DNA from: Planococcus sp. PAMC 21323
Lineage (GTDB): Bacteria > Bacillota > Bacilli > Bacillales_A > Planococcaceae
Reading direction: 5' to 3'
Assembly (NCBI RefSeq): GCF_000785555.1
Contig: NZ_CP009129.1
Location: 1,240,001 to 1,304,000, forward strand
Length of the DNA stretch: 64,000 bases
The first letter of the stretch is position 1; each line of letters starts with the position of its first letter. The notes beneath the pieces were generated by a model. It was not told where the DNA came from. It searched no databases and saw nothing but the letters and a program-made list of their open reading frames with translations. The position numbers were made by a program, and so were the translations under genes. Positions 1-11,162 of the stretch are shown here, piece by piece.

Positions 1-92
1 ATTTACATAAAAATGGCACCATCATTATAGACCGCTTGCAGGAATTGCGGTTTATCCGTCCGCAAATTTCAACGTTTAAAGGAGGAAGCTAG
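1..92 (+). CDS. minC: MinC septum-site protein, C-terminal end (partial)
   Basis: The window opens inside this gene; only about the last 29 codons are present, reading from base 3 to a TAG at 90-92. The visible residues (DGTIIIDRLQELRFIRPQI) match the end of MinC's beta-helical C-terminal domain, which binds MinD and the FtsZ tail. MinC inhibits FtsZ ring assembly at the poles. Its stop lies 1 base before the minD start, so the two genes are cotranscribed and probably translationally coupled. Identity rests on the short tail plus the position before minD. Confidence 0.8.
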   Translation, partial: LHKNGTIIIDRLQELRFIRPQISTFKGGS

Positions 93-93
93 T

Positions 94-894
94 GTGGGAG
101 AAGCTATCGTAATTACATCAGGTAAGGGAGGCGTCGGTAAAACGACGACAACCGCCAACCTCGGCACTGCATTGGCCCTTCAAGGGAAGAAAGTATGTTT
201 GATCGATACCGATATTGGCTTACGTAACCTTGATGTTATTTTAGGACTTGAAAATCGTATCATTTATGATTTGATTGACGTATTAGAAGGTCGTTGCAAA
301 GTGCACCAGGCGCTTGTGAAAGACAAACGTTTTGATGATATGCTTTATTTATTGCCAGCAGCGCAAACTGCTGACAAAAACGATGTGAATCCAGAACAAA
401 TGAAAGAACTCGTGACTGAACTGAAAAAAGATTATGATTTTGTCATTATCGATTGCCCAGCCGGCATCGAGCAAGGCTATAAAAATGCTGTCGCTGGAGC
501 GGATCACGCAATTGTCGTGACAACTCCTGAAATTTCAGCAGTTCGCGACGCTGACCGCATTATCGGTTTGTTGGAACTTGAAGAAAACATTGATGCACCG
601 CGTTTAATCATTAACCGTATTCGCCCACATTTGATGAAAGCGGGAGAAGCGCTTGATGTGAATGAAATCACGACACATTTATCGATTGATTTACTAGGCA
701 TCGTGGCTGACGATGAGCGCGTTATTTCAAGCTCAAACAAAGGTGAACCGATTGTTATGGATCCGTCTAACACTGCAGCACTTGGCTACCGCAATATTGC
801 TCGCCGCTTGCTAGGTGAATCGGTGCCGTTGATGAGCATGGAAAAAGCACCACCAAGTTTGTTTACAAAAATCAAAGCCGTCTTTACGAAATAA
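94..894 (+). CDS. minD: MinD, septum-site-determining ATPase
   Basis: Membrane-associated ATPase that recruits MinC to the cell poles and membrane. The 266-residue length is typical. It has a deviant Walker A motif (GKGGVGKTT, residues 10-18), a switch I-like IDTDIGLRNLD near 38-48, and a Walker B-like DCPAG near 121-125. The final residues (SLFTKIKAVFTK) form the amphipathic membrane-targeting helix. The start is GTG at 94, with an AAAGGAGG ribosome site at 78-85 inside the minC end. In B. subtilis minD is followed by spoIVFA-spoIVFB; here a terminator and a NERD-domain gene follow instead. Confidence 0.97.
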   Translation: MGEAIVITSGKGGVGKTTTTANLGTALALQGKKVCLIDTDIGLRNLDVILGLENRIIYDLIDVLEGRCKVHQALVKDKRFDDMLYLLPAAQTADKNDVNPEQMKELVTELKKDYDFVIIDCPAGIEQGYKNAVAGADHAIVVTTPEISAVRDADRIIGLLELEENIDAPRLIINRIRPHLMKAGEALDVNEITTHLSIDLLGIVADDERVISSSNKGEPIVMDPSNTAALGYRNIARRLLGESVPLMSMEKAPPSLFTKIKAVFTK

Positions 895-903
895 AATATA
901 CCG

Positions 904-933
904 AGCCTTCGCTATTATAGCGAGGGCTTTTTT
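904..933 (+). terminator. Intrinsic terminator after minD
   Basis: Stem AGCCTTCGCT / AGCGAGGGCT around a 5-base loop, followed by a run of six T. It closes the min operon. Confidence 0.9.
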
Positions 934-954
934 AAAACTTTCGGGAGGTGTGGG

Positions 955-1893
955 ATGAACGAATTTTTACTTGTTCAAATGATTTCAGCAGAAAAATTGT
1001 TAGCTAGTCATGAATCAAAACAAATGGTGGTTTCCGAATTAAAAAACTCTCTAGCAGGCGTGAGTGGTGAACAGCGCACGGCTGCTTTGTTGAAAAGAGA
1101 ATTAGATTTACCTAGAGAATTTGCTTTGTTGAGTGATATTCATATTCCTTATAAAGACGGCTCGGTGCAAATTGACTTGTTGCTGGTCCATGGAGACTTT
1201 ATTTGCGTGCTGGAAGTAAAGAACATGATCGGCGAGTTTTATTTTGACTCAGTAAATTTTCAGTTTCACCGTATTGTTGATGGCCGCAGGGAAGGAATGC
1301 GAAACCCAGAAGCGCAATTGCACCGCGCCGTAAAAGCAGTTTCTGGATTTCTCGGGGTCCCTGCGCACGGTGTCATCGTTCTTGCGAGTCGTTCAGGAAA
1401 AGTAGTCGATGCCCCGAAACATTATCCGGTTGTATCGCTTGATTACTTGCCATTTCACTTAGAGCAGCTAGCGCACGGAGCGGAACTTTTTAACGTCGCA
1501 ACATTAACAGCGAAGTTACACGGACTGCCAATGCGCAATACCAAACGACAATGGCTCGAGCGTCAAAAGATTACGCTCGATTCGCTGCGTCTCGGTGTGA
1601 CTTGTCCAACTTGCCGCAACTGTCCGCTTGTCTGGCAAAATCGTAAATGGCATTGTGCTAGATGTAATTTTAATTCGCGAGATGCACACGAAGTCACATT
1701 GCAAGAATACGCCGTGCTGTTTGGCAATAAACTCGACACGCAAATTGCGTATAAGTTGCTCGGTGTCGAAGACAAATACGTATTGTACCGGTTGCTCGTA
1801 AAGTCAGCTCCAAAGAGTAACGTGCGGGGCAAGCGGCAAATTATAGAAAACCGCGATTTGCTAAGAGCGTATTTTGCTCGCGTTTATAGGTGA
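955..1893 (+). CDS. NERD-domain (nuclease-related) protein with C-terminal zinc ribbon
   Basis: 312-residue protein of unknown cellular role. The N-terminal half looks like a NERD domain of the PD-(D/E)XK nuclease fold: a conserved SGEQRTAALLKREL stretch (about 37-50), then D74 in QIDLLLV and E87-x-K89 in LEVKN. These form the expected D...ExK catalytic pattern, so the site looks intact. Near residues 217-237 there are two CxxC pairs (CPTC, CARC), consistent with a zinc ribbon. No signal peptide or membrane segment is seen. The start ATG has a GGGAGGTG ribosome site. It sits where sporulating Bacilli carry spoIVFA-spoIVFB and is directly followed by a 21-bp tandem repeat rather than an obvious terminator. 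Role (DNA or RNA processing, possibly defence-related) is inference only. Confidence 0.8.
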   Translation: MNEFLLVQMISAEKLLASHESKQMVVSELKNSLAGVSGEQRTAALLKRELDLPREFALLSDIHIPYKDGSVQIDLLLVHGDFICVLEVKNMIGEFYFDSVNFQFHRIVDGRREGMRNPEAQLHRAVKAVSGFLGVPAHGVIVLASRSGKVVDAPKHYPVVSLDYLPFHLEQLAHGAELFNVATLTAKLHGLPMRNTKRQWLERQKITLDSLRLGVTCPTCRNCPLVWQNRKWHCARCNFNSRDAHEVTLQEYAVLFGNKLDTQIAYKLLGVEDKYVLYRLLVKSAPKSNVRGKRQIIENRDLLRAYFARVYR

Positions 1894-1986
1894 CCGCACC
1901 TCGCGCGCAGATAACCGCACCTCAGAGAGCAAAGACCGCACCTCGCGACCACACAACCGCACCTCAAACAAATCATAACCTCACGC
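1893..1986. repeat. 21-bp tandem repeat, four good units plus a decayed fifth
   Basis: The core ACCGCACCTC recurs at 1893, 1914, 1935 and 1956, exactly 21 bp apart, each followed by a variable 11-base arm; a decayed fifth copy lies near 1977. The first unit starts at the stop codon of the NERD gene. The core is identical at all positions, including codon wobble positions, while the arms vary. This argues for a nucleic-acid rather than protein-level constraint. Confidence 0.85.
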
Positions 1987-2021
1987 CTCACAATCAATTT
2001 GCCGAAAAAGTACATTCCCTA

Positions 2022-2051
2022 TTGACTCGACTAGTCGCCACATGGTATTAT
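2022..2051 (+). promoter_or_regulatory. SigA-type promoter of rplU operon
   Basis: TTGACT at 2022-2027 and TATTAT at 2046-2051 with an 18-bp spacer, upstream of the L21 leader. Confidence 0.75.
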
Positions 2052-2071
2052 TCTAATGTTATGTTTGTAGC

Positions 2072-2150
2072 ATATCATTGCTGCAACCGCTCGAATCAGG
2101 TTACGTTAAGAAGATGCTTCGGCAGATCACCTGAATAGGCGAGTCTTAAT
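2072..2150 (+). promoter_or_regulatory. Ribosomal protein L21 mRNA leader
   Basis: The untranslated region before rplU folds with CTCG (2090-2093) pairing to CGAG (2140-2143) and CAGGT (2097-2101) pairing to ACCTG (2129-2133), around an internal hairpin region. This position and architecture match the L21 leader family of Bacillota, thought to mediate autoregulation by a ribosomal protein. The family assignment is by structure and context; no covariance search was run. Confidence 0.75.
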
Positions 2151-2169
2151 CTAGAGGAGGTGCAAGGAT

Positions 2170-2478
2170 ATGTACGCGATTATTGAAACTGGTGGAAAAC
2201 AAATCAAAGTAGAAGCAGGCCAAGAAATCTATGTTGAGAAATTGACTGGAGAAGCTGGTGATGTTATCACTTTTGACAAAGTTCTATTTGTAGGTGGAGA
2301 TGATACTAAAGTGGGTGTTCCTTTTGTTGAAGGAGCTACTGTTACGGCTAAAGTTGTAAAAAGCGGCCGCGCTAAAAAGATCACTGTTTTCACTTATAAA
2401 GCGAAAAAGAACTACCATAGAAAAAAAGGTCACCGTCAGCCATACACGAAATTGACTGTCGATGCAATTAACCTGTAA
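2170..2478 (+). CDS. rplU: 50S ribosomal protein L21
   Basis: 102 residues, typical for bL21, beginning [15 protein letters not shown]. It carries the family's basic C-terminal stretch ([17 protein letters not shown]) that contacts 23S rRNA. It binds the 50S subunit together with L20. A strong GAGGAGGTG ribosome site precedes the ATG. It heads the conserved rplU-prp-rpmA operon, with prp starting 2 bases after its stop. Expression is probably controlled by the structured leader just upstream. Confidence 0.98.
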   Translation: MYAIIETGGKQIKVEAGQEIYVEKLTGEAGDVITFDKVLFVGGDDTKVGVPFVEGATVTAKVVKSGRAKKITVFTYKAKKNYHRKKGHRQPYTKLTVDAINL

Positions 2479-2480
2479 GA

Positions 2481-3114
<634 letters not shown>

Positions 3115-3123
3115 TACAAAACG

Positions 3124-3150
3124 AAAAGGGCTGCTTTCGCAGTCCTTTTT
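3124..3150 (+). terminator. Intrinsic terminator after rpmA
   Basis: AAAGGGCTGC / GCAGTCCTTT stem with a 4-base TTTC loop followed by a T-rich tail. It ends the rplU-prp-rpmA transcript. Confidence 0.88.
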
Positions 3151-3260
3151 CTTTTGAAAATAATCGGCGCAATTCATGAGATAGGTTAGGCGCATTATTT
3201 TGGGAATTTACTACGAATTATTGGTATACTGGAATAAGAAGCTGAATCGGGACGTGACTT

Positions 3261-3776
3261 ATGGATAAACCAATGACAGTGGCACAATCGCTTCGGCATG
3301 CGCGCCATGATTTTTTAAATGACCTTCAATTAATCAAAATGAATTTAGATCTTGGCCGTCTGCAAGAGGCACAAGTGCTTATTCGTTCGTATGCCGAAGC
3401 GTCTATGCATGCCAGCCGGCTAGCCGACATCGGGCTACCGCTGACAGAGGAGTGGCTGCTAACAGTCAATTGGCGCTTTCCTGGATTTAATTTCCAAGTA
3501 GAGTGTCAGGCTGTTACAGCGCCCACACATTTAGATGGCGAATTCCAGCGTTTTTTAGAGGATTTTGTAGAATTAGCAAAACAGCAATTGAGTCCTTATC
3601 AAGTGTTTGATTGTAAGATTTTATTAAAGTCTGATAAAGCGTTTTTTGAAATAATGATCAGTTGTTCGGAGAATTGGCCGGACTTGAAGCTAGTGGAAAC
3701 AGATGGATTCACTGTACGAAAAGAGTGTAGCGAAGACAACACAATGATTGTTGTTCGTGCACGGATGGAGGGATAA
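3261..3776 (+). CDS. spo0B: Spo0B-like sporulation phosphotransferase
   Basis: 171-residue protein (B. subtilis Spo0B is about 192) with the histidine-box helix [20 protein letters not shown]16 corresponds to the phosphorylated histidine of Spo0B (SRHDWMNKLQ). In sporulating Bacilli Spo0B passes phosphate from Spo0F to Spo0A. It sits directly before obg (1-bp gap), the classical spo0B-obg pair. Every other sporulation-specific gene expected near these loci is absent from the window, so its present role is uncertain. The C-terminal ATPase-like half is short and divergent. Confidence is high for the family, low for a sporulation function. Confidence 0.85.
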   Translation: MDKPMTVAQSLRHARHDFLNDLQLIKMNLDLGRLQEAQVLIRSYAEASMHASRLADIGLPLTEEWLLTVNWRFPGFNFQVECQAVTAPTHLDGEFQRFLEDFVELAKQQLSPYQVFDCKILLKSDKAFFEIMISCSENWPDLKLVETDGFTVRKECSEDNTMIVVRARMEG

Positions 3777-3777
3777 T

Positions 3778-5067
3778 ATGTTTGTCGATCACGTAAAAGT
3801 TTATGTTAAAGGTGGCGACGGCGGAGATGGCATGGTTGCTTTCCGTCGCGAAAAATATGTACCAAACGGCGGCCCTGCCGGTGGAGATGGTGGTAAAGGC
3901 GGGAATATCGTCTTTATCGTTGAAGAAGGATTACGTACGCTAATGGATTTCCGTTACAAACGGATCTTTAAAGCTGAACGTGGAACACACGGAATGAGTA
4001 AAAACCAACACGGTGCAAAAGCAGAAGATACATTGATCAAAGTTCCACCAGGCACAGTTGTAAAAGACGTCGATACAGGCGAAACAATTGCTGACTTAGT
4101 TGAACACGGTCAAACTGCTGTTATCGCTAAAGGTGGTCGTGGCGGACGTGGGAACTCACGTTTTGCAACACCTGCAAACCCAGCTCCAGAGCTTTCTGAA
4201 AAAGGCGAACCGGGTTATGAGCGTAATGTTATTTTGGAATTGAAAGTATTGGCAGATGCTGGACTTGTTGGATTCCCGAGTGTCGGGAAATCGACATTAT
4301 TGTCAGTCGTTTCTGCTGCGAAGCCGAAAATTGCTGAATACCATTTCACAACGATCGTTCCAAACTTGGGCATGGTTGAAACAGAAGACCAGCGCAGCTT
4401 TGTTATGGCCGATCTTCCTGGATTAATCCAAGGCGCTCACGAAGGAATCGGTCTTGGCCATCAATTCCTACGTCATATCGAACGCACACGTGTCATCATT
4501 CACGTAATTGATATGTCTGGTCTTGAAGGACGCGAACCTTACGAAGATTACTTAACAATCAATGAAGAATTAAAACAATACAATATGCGTTTAACAGAAC
4601 GTCCGCAATTGATCGTTGCAAACAAAATGGATATGCCTGATTCTGAAGAGAATTTAGCGAAATTCCGCGAAAAATTGCCGGAAGATGCACGCATTTTCCC
4701 GATTTCAGCATTGTCGCGTAAAGGATTAAACAACTTATTGTTTGCCATTGCGGATGTCATTGAAGTAACACCAGAATTCCCGTTAATGGGTGACGAAGAA
4801 GCCGATTCAGAAAGCACAGTATTGTACAAACACGAAACGGATGCAGATGGCTTTGACATTACACGCGGTCCAGATGGCGCATTTATCCTATCTGGCTATG
4901 CGATTGAACGTATGTTCAAAATGACGGACTTTTCTCGTGAAGATTCAATTCGTCGCTTTGCTCGTCAAATGCGCGGTATGGGAATTGATGATGCTCTTCG
5001 TGAACGTGGCGCAGAAAATGGCGACACGGTTCGTTTGCTTGAATTCGAATTCGAATTTATGGATTGA
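3778..5067 (+). CDS. obg: Obg (CgtA) GTPase
   Basis: Essential GTPase in late 50S assembly, linked to (p)ppGpp and stress signalling. The 429-residue protein has the glycine-rich Obg fold ([19 protein letters not shown], residues 12-42). The G domain has G1 GFPSVGKST (165-173), G3 DLPG (212-215), G4 NKMD (282-285) and G5 SAL (310-312). A C-terminal OCT domain follows. The start is ATG at 3778, which begins [10 protein letters not shown] and has GGAGGG at 3767-3772 inside the spo0B end; an upstream in-frame start would add ten non-conserved residues. Confidence 0.98.
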   Translation: MFVDHVKVYVKGGDGGDGMVAFRREKYVPNGGPAGGDGGKGGNIVFIVEEGLRTLMDFRYKRIFKAERGTHGMSKNQHGAKAEDTLIKVPPGTVVKDVDTGETIADLVEHGQTAVIAKGGRGGRGNSRFATPANPAPELSEKGEPGYERNVILELKVLADAGLVGFPSVGKSTLLSVVSAAKPKIAEYHFTTIVPNLGMVETEDQRSFVMADLPGLIQGAHEGIGLGHQFLRHIERTRVIIHVIDMSGLEGREPYEDYLTINEELKQYNMRLTERPQLIVANKMDMPDSEENLAKFREKLPEDARIFPISALSRKGLNNLLFAIADVIEVTPEFPLMGDEEADSESTVLYKHETDADGFDITRGPDGAFILSGYAIERMFKMTDFSREDSIRRFARQMRGMGIDDALRERGAENGDTVRLLEFEFEFMD

Positions 5068-5083
5068 TGCGGAGGTAGCTTGA

Positions 5084-5536
5084 ATGAAGGATATTTCGGA
5101 ACAACGATATTATTTAGTGCGTGAAGACGTTTTAACAGAAGCGATGCAAAAAACGCTTGAAGTGAAAAGAATGCTGCAAAATGACCGCATTTCCATTTTG
5201 GATGCTGTGAACAAAACAGGTCTTTCGCGCTCCGCGTTTTATAAATATCGTGACGCTGTATTTCCGTTCCATTCGATTGTCAAAGAACGGATCTTGACGG
5301 TTTTCTTGCAATTAGAAGACCGCTCAGGAACGCTTGCGACACTTCTGCAAACAGTCGCTGAAAACGGCTGTAATATTTTAACCATCCATCAAACCATTCC
5401 GATCCAAGGGCGAGCGAATGTCACTTTGTCTTTGGACGTTACGGCGATGGACGGGAATTTGGACGTATTTTTGCAACAGCTGAAAAAACTCGATTTTGTC
5501 GAGTCAGCTGATGTGGTATCAAGTGGATCATCTTAA
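5084..5536 (+). CDS. pheB: ACT-domain protein PheB
   Basis: 150-residue PheB/YqfD-type ACT protein located between obg and pheA as in B. subtilis. The N-terminal part has a helix-turn-helix-like segment ([22 protein letters not shown], about 38-60). The C-terminal half (about 70-145, starting [19 protein letters not shown]) is an ACT domain likely to bind an amino acid, presumably aromatic. Annotations as chorismate mutase are historical; no mutase active site is evident. It is cotranscribed with pheA (15-bp gap). Confidence 0.88.
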   Translation: MKDISEQRYYLVREDVLTEAMQKTLEVKRMLQNDRISILDAVNKTGLSRSAFYKYRDAVFPFHSIVKERILTVFLQLEDRSGTLATLLQTVAENGCNILTIHQTIPIQGRANVTLSLDVTAMDGNLDVFLQQLKKLDFVESADVVSSGSS

Positions 5537-5551
5537 TGGAGGAATGTATAA

Positions 5552-6418
5552 ATGACTGGACAAGCTATAAGTAAACGAATTTCGTATTTAGGGCCGGAAG
5601 CGTCATTTACACACCTTGCGGCAACAAAAGTTTTTCCTGATAGTACACTGGTGCCATTTACAACCATTCCCGAATGCATAGAAGCAGTGGCAGAAGGCAG
5701 CGTAGACTACGCTGTCGTGCCACTGGAAAATGCATTAGAAGGATCGGTTCCATTAACACTGGATTATTTATTCCATGAAGCCGAATTGTATGTGACGGCT
5801 GAAGTATTATCGCCGATTGAACAGCATTTATTGGTGCACCCTGAAAACCGCCACGCGGAATCATTTGAAGCGATATATTCGCATCCGCATGCACTGGCAC
5901 AATGTCATAAATATCTTTACTATACATATAAAAGCACACCACTAGAGCAATATAGCTCGACAGCAGCCGCGGCTAAAATGGTATCGGAGTTGCCCGAGCG
6001 TAATATTGCAGCAATTGGCAATGAATTCTCAGCCCATAAATACGGCTTGGACATCTTGCAACGCGATATTCATGATTTCCATTTTAATCACACACGCTTT
6101 TTTGTGGTGTCAAAATCCAATCATAAGCTAGACAATCCGCAACATGAGGAACAAATCAAAACAACCTTGATGATGACCTTGCCAGACGATGATCGTTCAG
6201 GTGTGTTACACCAAATTTTGTCGGTTTTTGCATGGAGACGGTTAAACTTGAGTAAAATCGAGTCGCGTCCATTAAAAACGGGTCTTGGGGATTATTTCTT
6301 TATCGCGGATGTACTAGCGGACGAAAACGATGCGATGATGCGCGGTGCGTTCGAAGAACTTACAGCTTTAGGATGCACAGTGAAAACGCTCGGCTCGTAT
6401 TACACGTACAAAAATTAA
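5552..6418 (+). CDS. pheA: Prephenate dehydratase
   Basis: Converts prephenate to phenylpyruvate in phenylalanine synthesis. The 288 residues comprise a catalytic domain (RISYLGPEASFTHLAA, VPLENALEGSV, the catalytic NHTRFF motif) and a C-terminal ACT regulatory domain. The latter contains the ESRP motif (SKIESRPLKTGLGDYFF) that binds phenylalanine for feedback inhibition. This is the monofunctional Bacillota form without a chorismate-mutase domain. GGAGGAATG ribosome site; a strong terminator follows. Confidence 0.97.
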   Translation: MTGQAISKRISYLGPEASFTHLAATKVFPDSTLVPFTTIPECIEAVAEGSVDYAVVPLENALEGSVPLTLDYLFHEAELYVTAEVLSPIEQHLLVHPENRHAESFEAIYSHPHALAQCHKYLYYTYKSTPLEQYSSTAAAAKMVSELPERNIAAIGNEFSAHKYGLDILQRDIHDFHFNHTRFFVVSKSNHKLDNPQHEEQIKTTLMMTLPDDDRSGVLHQILSVFAWRRLNLSKIESRPLKTGLGDYFFIADVLADENDAMMRGAFEELTALGCTVKTLGSYYTYKN

Positions 6419-6423
6419 ACAAA

Positions 6424-6455
6424 AGTCCCGCAGCGAAAATGCTGCGGGACTTTTT
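6424..6455 (+). terminator. Intrinsic terminator after pheA
   Basis: Perfect 10-bp stem GTCCCGCAGC / GCTGCGGGAC with a 6-base loop and five T. Confidence 0.93.
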
Positions 6456-6545
6456 ATGTGTTGAACACATTAATCAAAATTATATTTCATGAGAATTAGA
6501 TTCTTTTGCAATGAAAAAAGTAAGTACCCTATCTACTTATTTGGA

Positions 6546-6593
6546 GAAGCGTTCGCTCGATTCCCGCCCAACGGAAAGCGAGCGATAAGCTTC
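6546..6593. repeat. Imperfect stem-loop, probable remnant of a dispersed intergenic repeat
   Basis: Inverted arms GAAGC..TCGCTCG (6546-6559) and CGAGCGA..GCTTC (6579-6593) enclose TTCCCGCCCAACGGAAAG. No T-run follows on either strand, so it is not a typical terminator. On the minus strand it reads GCTCGCTTTCCGTTGGGCGG, resembling the CGCTTTCCTGCGGGC segment of the larger element at 36.2 kb. The remaining bases between pheA and niaR show nothing else. Confidence 0.5.
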
Positions 6594-6632
6594 GGAAAAT
6601 ACGACTATAGGGGGGATTTGCGAATTAAAAAT

Positions 6633-7166
6633 CTATTCACTTTCTTCTAATAAAAATCCATGCTCACGCATTGCACGAACCGCTTGATCAAGTGTTGCGG
6701 AGTCTGGTGCAGTAATCGTGTGTAGATGCGTGCCATCTGTTAACTCCAGTAAGTAGCTAGCACCGGTGTCGCGGATGCGTTTCATAAAGACTTCTACTTC
6801 TTGCACGCTCGAGACATGAACACCCGCTGTTAATTCTCCGTAAACAGGATGTTCGATTGACACGTCTTTAACGGTAACACCCGCTTCGACTAATAAGATT
6901 AATTCGCGTTCCGTGTCATCCGCTTGGTGACGACACGCAATACGGCGGCTCGCTTTTTCAGTTGTGCGATCCGCCAAATACAAATAGCCTTGGCTCGTTG
7001 CAAGTATAGGTTCACCTTTTGCTTTTAGCAAAGTCATATCGCCAACAATCACTTGGCGAGATACATTTGCAAGAGCAGCCAAATCACTGCCTGTGATTGG
7101 CTCGTTTGATGTTTTGATTTTTTCTAACAAAAATTGACGGCGTTGTTCGCCCAATAATTTTTTCAT
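6633..7166 (-). CDS. niaR: NiaR, niacin-responsive repressor of NAD biosynthesis
   Basis: 177-residue homologue of B. subtilis YrxA/NiaR, which represses NAD synthesis and niacin uptake genes when nicotinic acid is bound. It has an N-terminal winged helix-turn-helix (about 1-60, LAALANVSRQVIVGDMTLLKAKG). The C-terminal 3H domain shows the conserved histidines (CRHQ, EHPVYGEL, GVHV, GTHLHTI). In B. subtilis it lies beside the nad genes it controls; here no nad operon is adjacent, so its targets must be elsewhere. The start ATG is preceded by GAGGGAT on the minus strand. Confidence 0.9.
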   Translation of the reverse strand: MKKLLGEQRRQFLLEKIKTSNEPITGSDLAALANVSRQVIVGDMTLLKAKGEPILATSQGYLYLADRTTEKASRRIACRHQADDTERELILLVEAGVTVKDVSIEHPVYGELTAGVHVSSVQEVEVFMKRIRDTGASYLLELTDGTHLHTITAPDSATLDQAVRAMREHGFLLEESE

Positions 7167-7232
7167 GTAAATCCCTCACTTATCGACTCGTTATAGTTAT
7201 CTTATCATGTGCCAGACAACAGTGGGATTATT

Positions 7233-7261
7233 TCGTCTAACGCGCGCGAATATGCTATAAT
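7233..7261 (+). promoter_or_regulatory. Probable promoter of ruvA operon
   Basis: Perfect -10 TATAAT at 7256-7261; the -35 (about 7233-7238) is weak. It lies 31 bp before the ruvA start, upstream of AAAGGAGAG. Confidence 0.5.
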
Positions 7262-7291
7262 TGTTAAGTTGAATTAAAGGAGAGACTGTCC

Positions 7292-7888
7292 ATGTACGAT
7301 TACATAAAAGGCACGGTAACACGCGTAACGCCTGAATATTTAGTAATAGAACAGCAAGGAATTGGCTGGCAAATATTTGCGCCAAATCCGTATTCATTTG
7401 GTACAGAAGATTTACAAGTATTTCTGCATCATCACGTGCGAGAAGATGCCCAATTGCTTTTTGGCTTTCCGACGTTTGAACAGCGAGAATTATTTCGTAA
7501 GTTAATTTCGGTTTCTGGTATCGGTCCAAAAGGTGCTTTAGCCATTTTAGCGAGCGGACAACCGCAACACGTGATTGAAGCGATTGAACAGGAAGATGAG
7601 TCGTATTTAGTGAAATTTCCGGGAGTCGGCAAAAAAACGGCTCGTCAAATGATTTTGGATTTAAAGGGCAAGCTTACCGAGTTTTTTGGCGAATCATTAG
7701 GAGCCGAAGACACCCACAACTTGCTGTCTAGCGACCAAGGTGAACTTGAAGAAGCAATGTTGGCCCTTGGCGCACTTGGTTATTCAGAACGTGAAATCAA
7801 TAAAGTAAAACCACAACTACGTGATTTAGATTTAGATACAGAAGGCTTTATGAAAAAAGCGTTACAGTTACTACTTAAACAAAACTGA
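7292..7888 (+). CDS. ruvA: RuvA, Holliday junction DNA-binding subunit
   Basis: 198-residue tetrameric protein that binds four-way junctions and loads RuvB for branch migration. It has an N-terminal OB fold (MYDYIKGTVTRVTPEYLVIE) and two helix-hairpin-helix motifs (VSGIGPKGALAIL and FPGVGKKTARQMILDLKG). The C-terminal domain III (LSSDQGELEEAMLALGALGYS onward) contacts RuvB. It is followed by ruvB after 18 bp. No ruvC is nearby, as usual in Bacillota, where RecU serves as resolvase. Confidence 0.97.
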   Translation: MYDYIKGTVTRVTPEYLVIEQQGIGWQIFAPNPYSFGTEDLQVFLHHHVREDAQLLFGFPTFEQRELFRKLISVSGIGPKGALAILASGQPQHVIEAIEQEDESYLVKFPGVGKKTARQMILDLKGKLTEFFGESLGAEDTHNLLSSDQGELEEAMLALGALGYSEREINKVKPQLRDLDLDTEGFMKKALQLLLKQN

Positions 7889-7906
7889 TGAAAGGAGGCG
7901 GACGGC

Positions 7907-8901
7907 ATGGAAGATCGCATAATCGATAGTGAAGTTTCGGAATTTGATGATCGTTTCGAGCAATCGCTGCGACCTCAAATGTTGTCTCAATATATTGGAC
8001 AACATAAAGTAAAACACAATTTGCAAATTTTTATTGAAGCTGCAAAAATGCGTCAAGAAAGTTTAGACCATGTCTTGTTGTATGGGCCTCCTGGACTCGG
8101 GAAGACCACATTGGCAGCTGTTATCGCCAATGAAATGGAAGTCAATGTTAAAATGACTAGTGGACCAGCCATTGAACGACCAGGTGATTTAGCGGCCATT
8201 GTTTCATCATTAGAACCAGGTGATGTTTTGTTTATCGATGAAATTCACCGCTTAAACCGTGCAATCGAAGAAGTGTTATATCCAGCAATGGAAGATTTTT
8301 GTTTGGATATAGTCGTAGGTAAAGGTCCAACAGCGAGATCTGTCAGACTCGATTTGCCGCCGTTTACGTTAATTGGTGCAACAACGCGAGCTGGAGCTTT
8401 GTCAGCACCGCTACGTGACCGTTTTGGTGTGTTGTCACGACTCGATTATTACGACACAGAAGCTTTGACGGAAATCGTCATTCGCTCTTCTAAATTATTC
8501 GAAGCAGACATAGATCCAAACGCCGCTGTTGAAATAGCACGCCGTTCTCGTGGAACACCACGTATTGCCAATCGTTTACTGAAACGCGTACGTGATTATG
8601 CACAAGTTCGCGGAACCGGCACAATCACAATGGATATGGCAGAGCAAGCTCTTGAAATGTTGCAAGTCGACCCACTTGGGCTTGATCATATTGATCATAA
8701 ATTATTAACGGGCATGATTGAACGTTTCCGTGGCGGTCCTGTTGGACTTGATACTATTGCGGCAAGTATTGGGGAAGAGTCGACAACGATTGAAGATGTT
8801 TACGAACCGTATTTGCTGCAAATTGGTTTTATTCAACGAACGCCTAGAGGTCGTACTGTTACACAATTAGCCTATGAACACTTTAAATTGGAGATGCCTG
8901 A

Positions 8902-8905
<4 letters not shown>
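7907..8905 (+). CDS. ruvB: RuvB, Holliday junction branch-migration motor
   Basis: 332-residue AAA+ ATPase driving branch migration with RuvA. It shows Walker [10 protein letters not shown], Walker [10 protein letters not shown], sensor I GATTRAG, arginine-finger region LRDRFG and a C-terminal winged helix ([14 protein letters not shown]). Its stop overlaps the queA start by 4 bases (ATGA), so expression is coupled. AAAGGAGGCGG ribosome site. Confidence 0.98.
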
Positions 8906-11120
<2,215 letters not shown>

Positions 11121-11162
11121 GTTAGAAACAGAATAGAGAAAGTGAAAGGGGGAAATTGAATA

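Noticed and set aside
1890-2138. Open frame of 82 codons after the NERD gene with TAP-heptads
   Set aside because: It begins on the NERD stop codon, runs through the rplU promoter and L21 leader, and has no ribosome site. The repeat is better explained at the DNA level.
6546-6593. Terminator of pheA or niaR
   Set aside because: No T-run after the stem on either strand, and pheA already has a strong terminator at 6424-6455.
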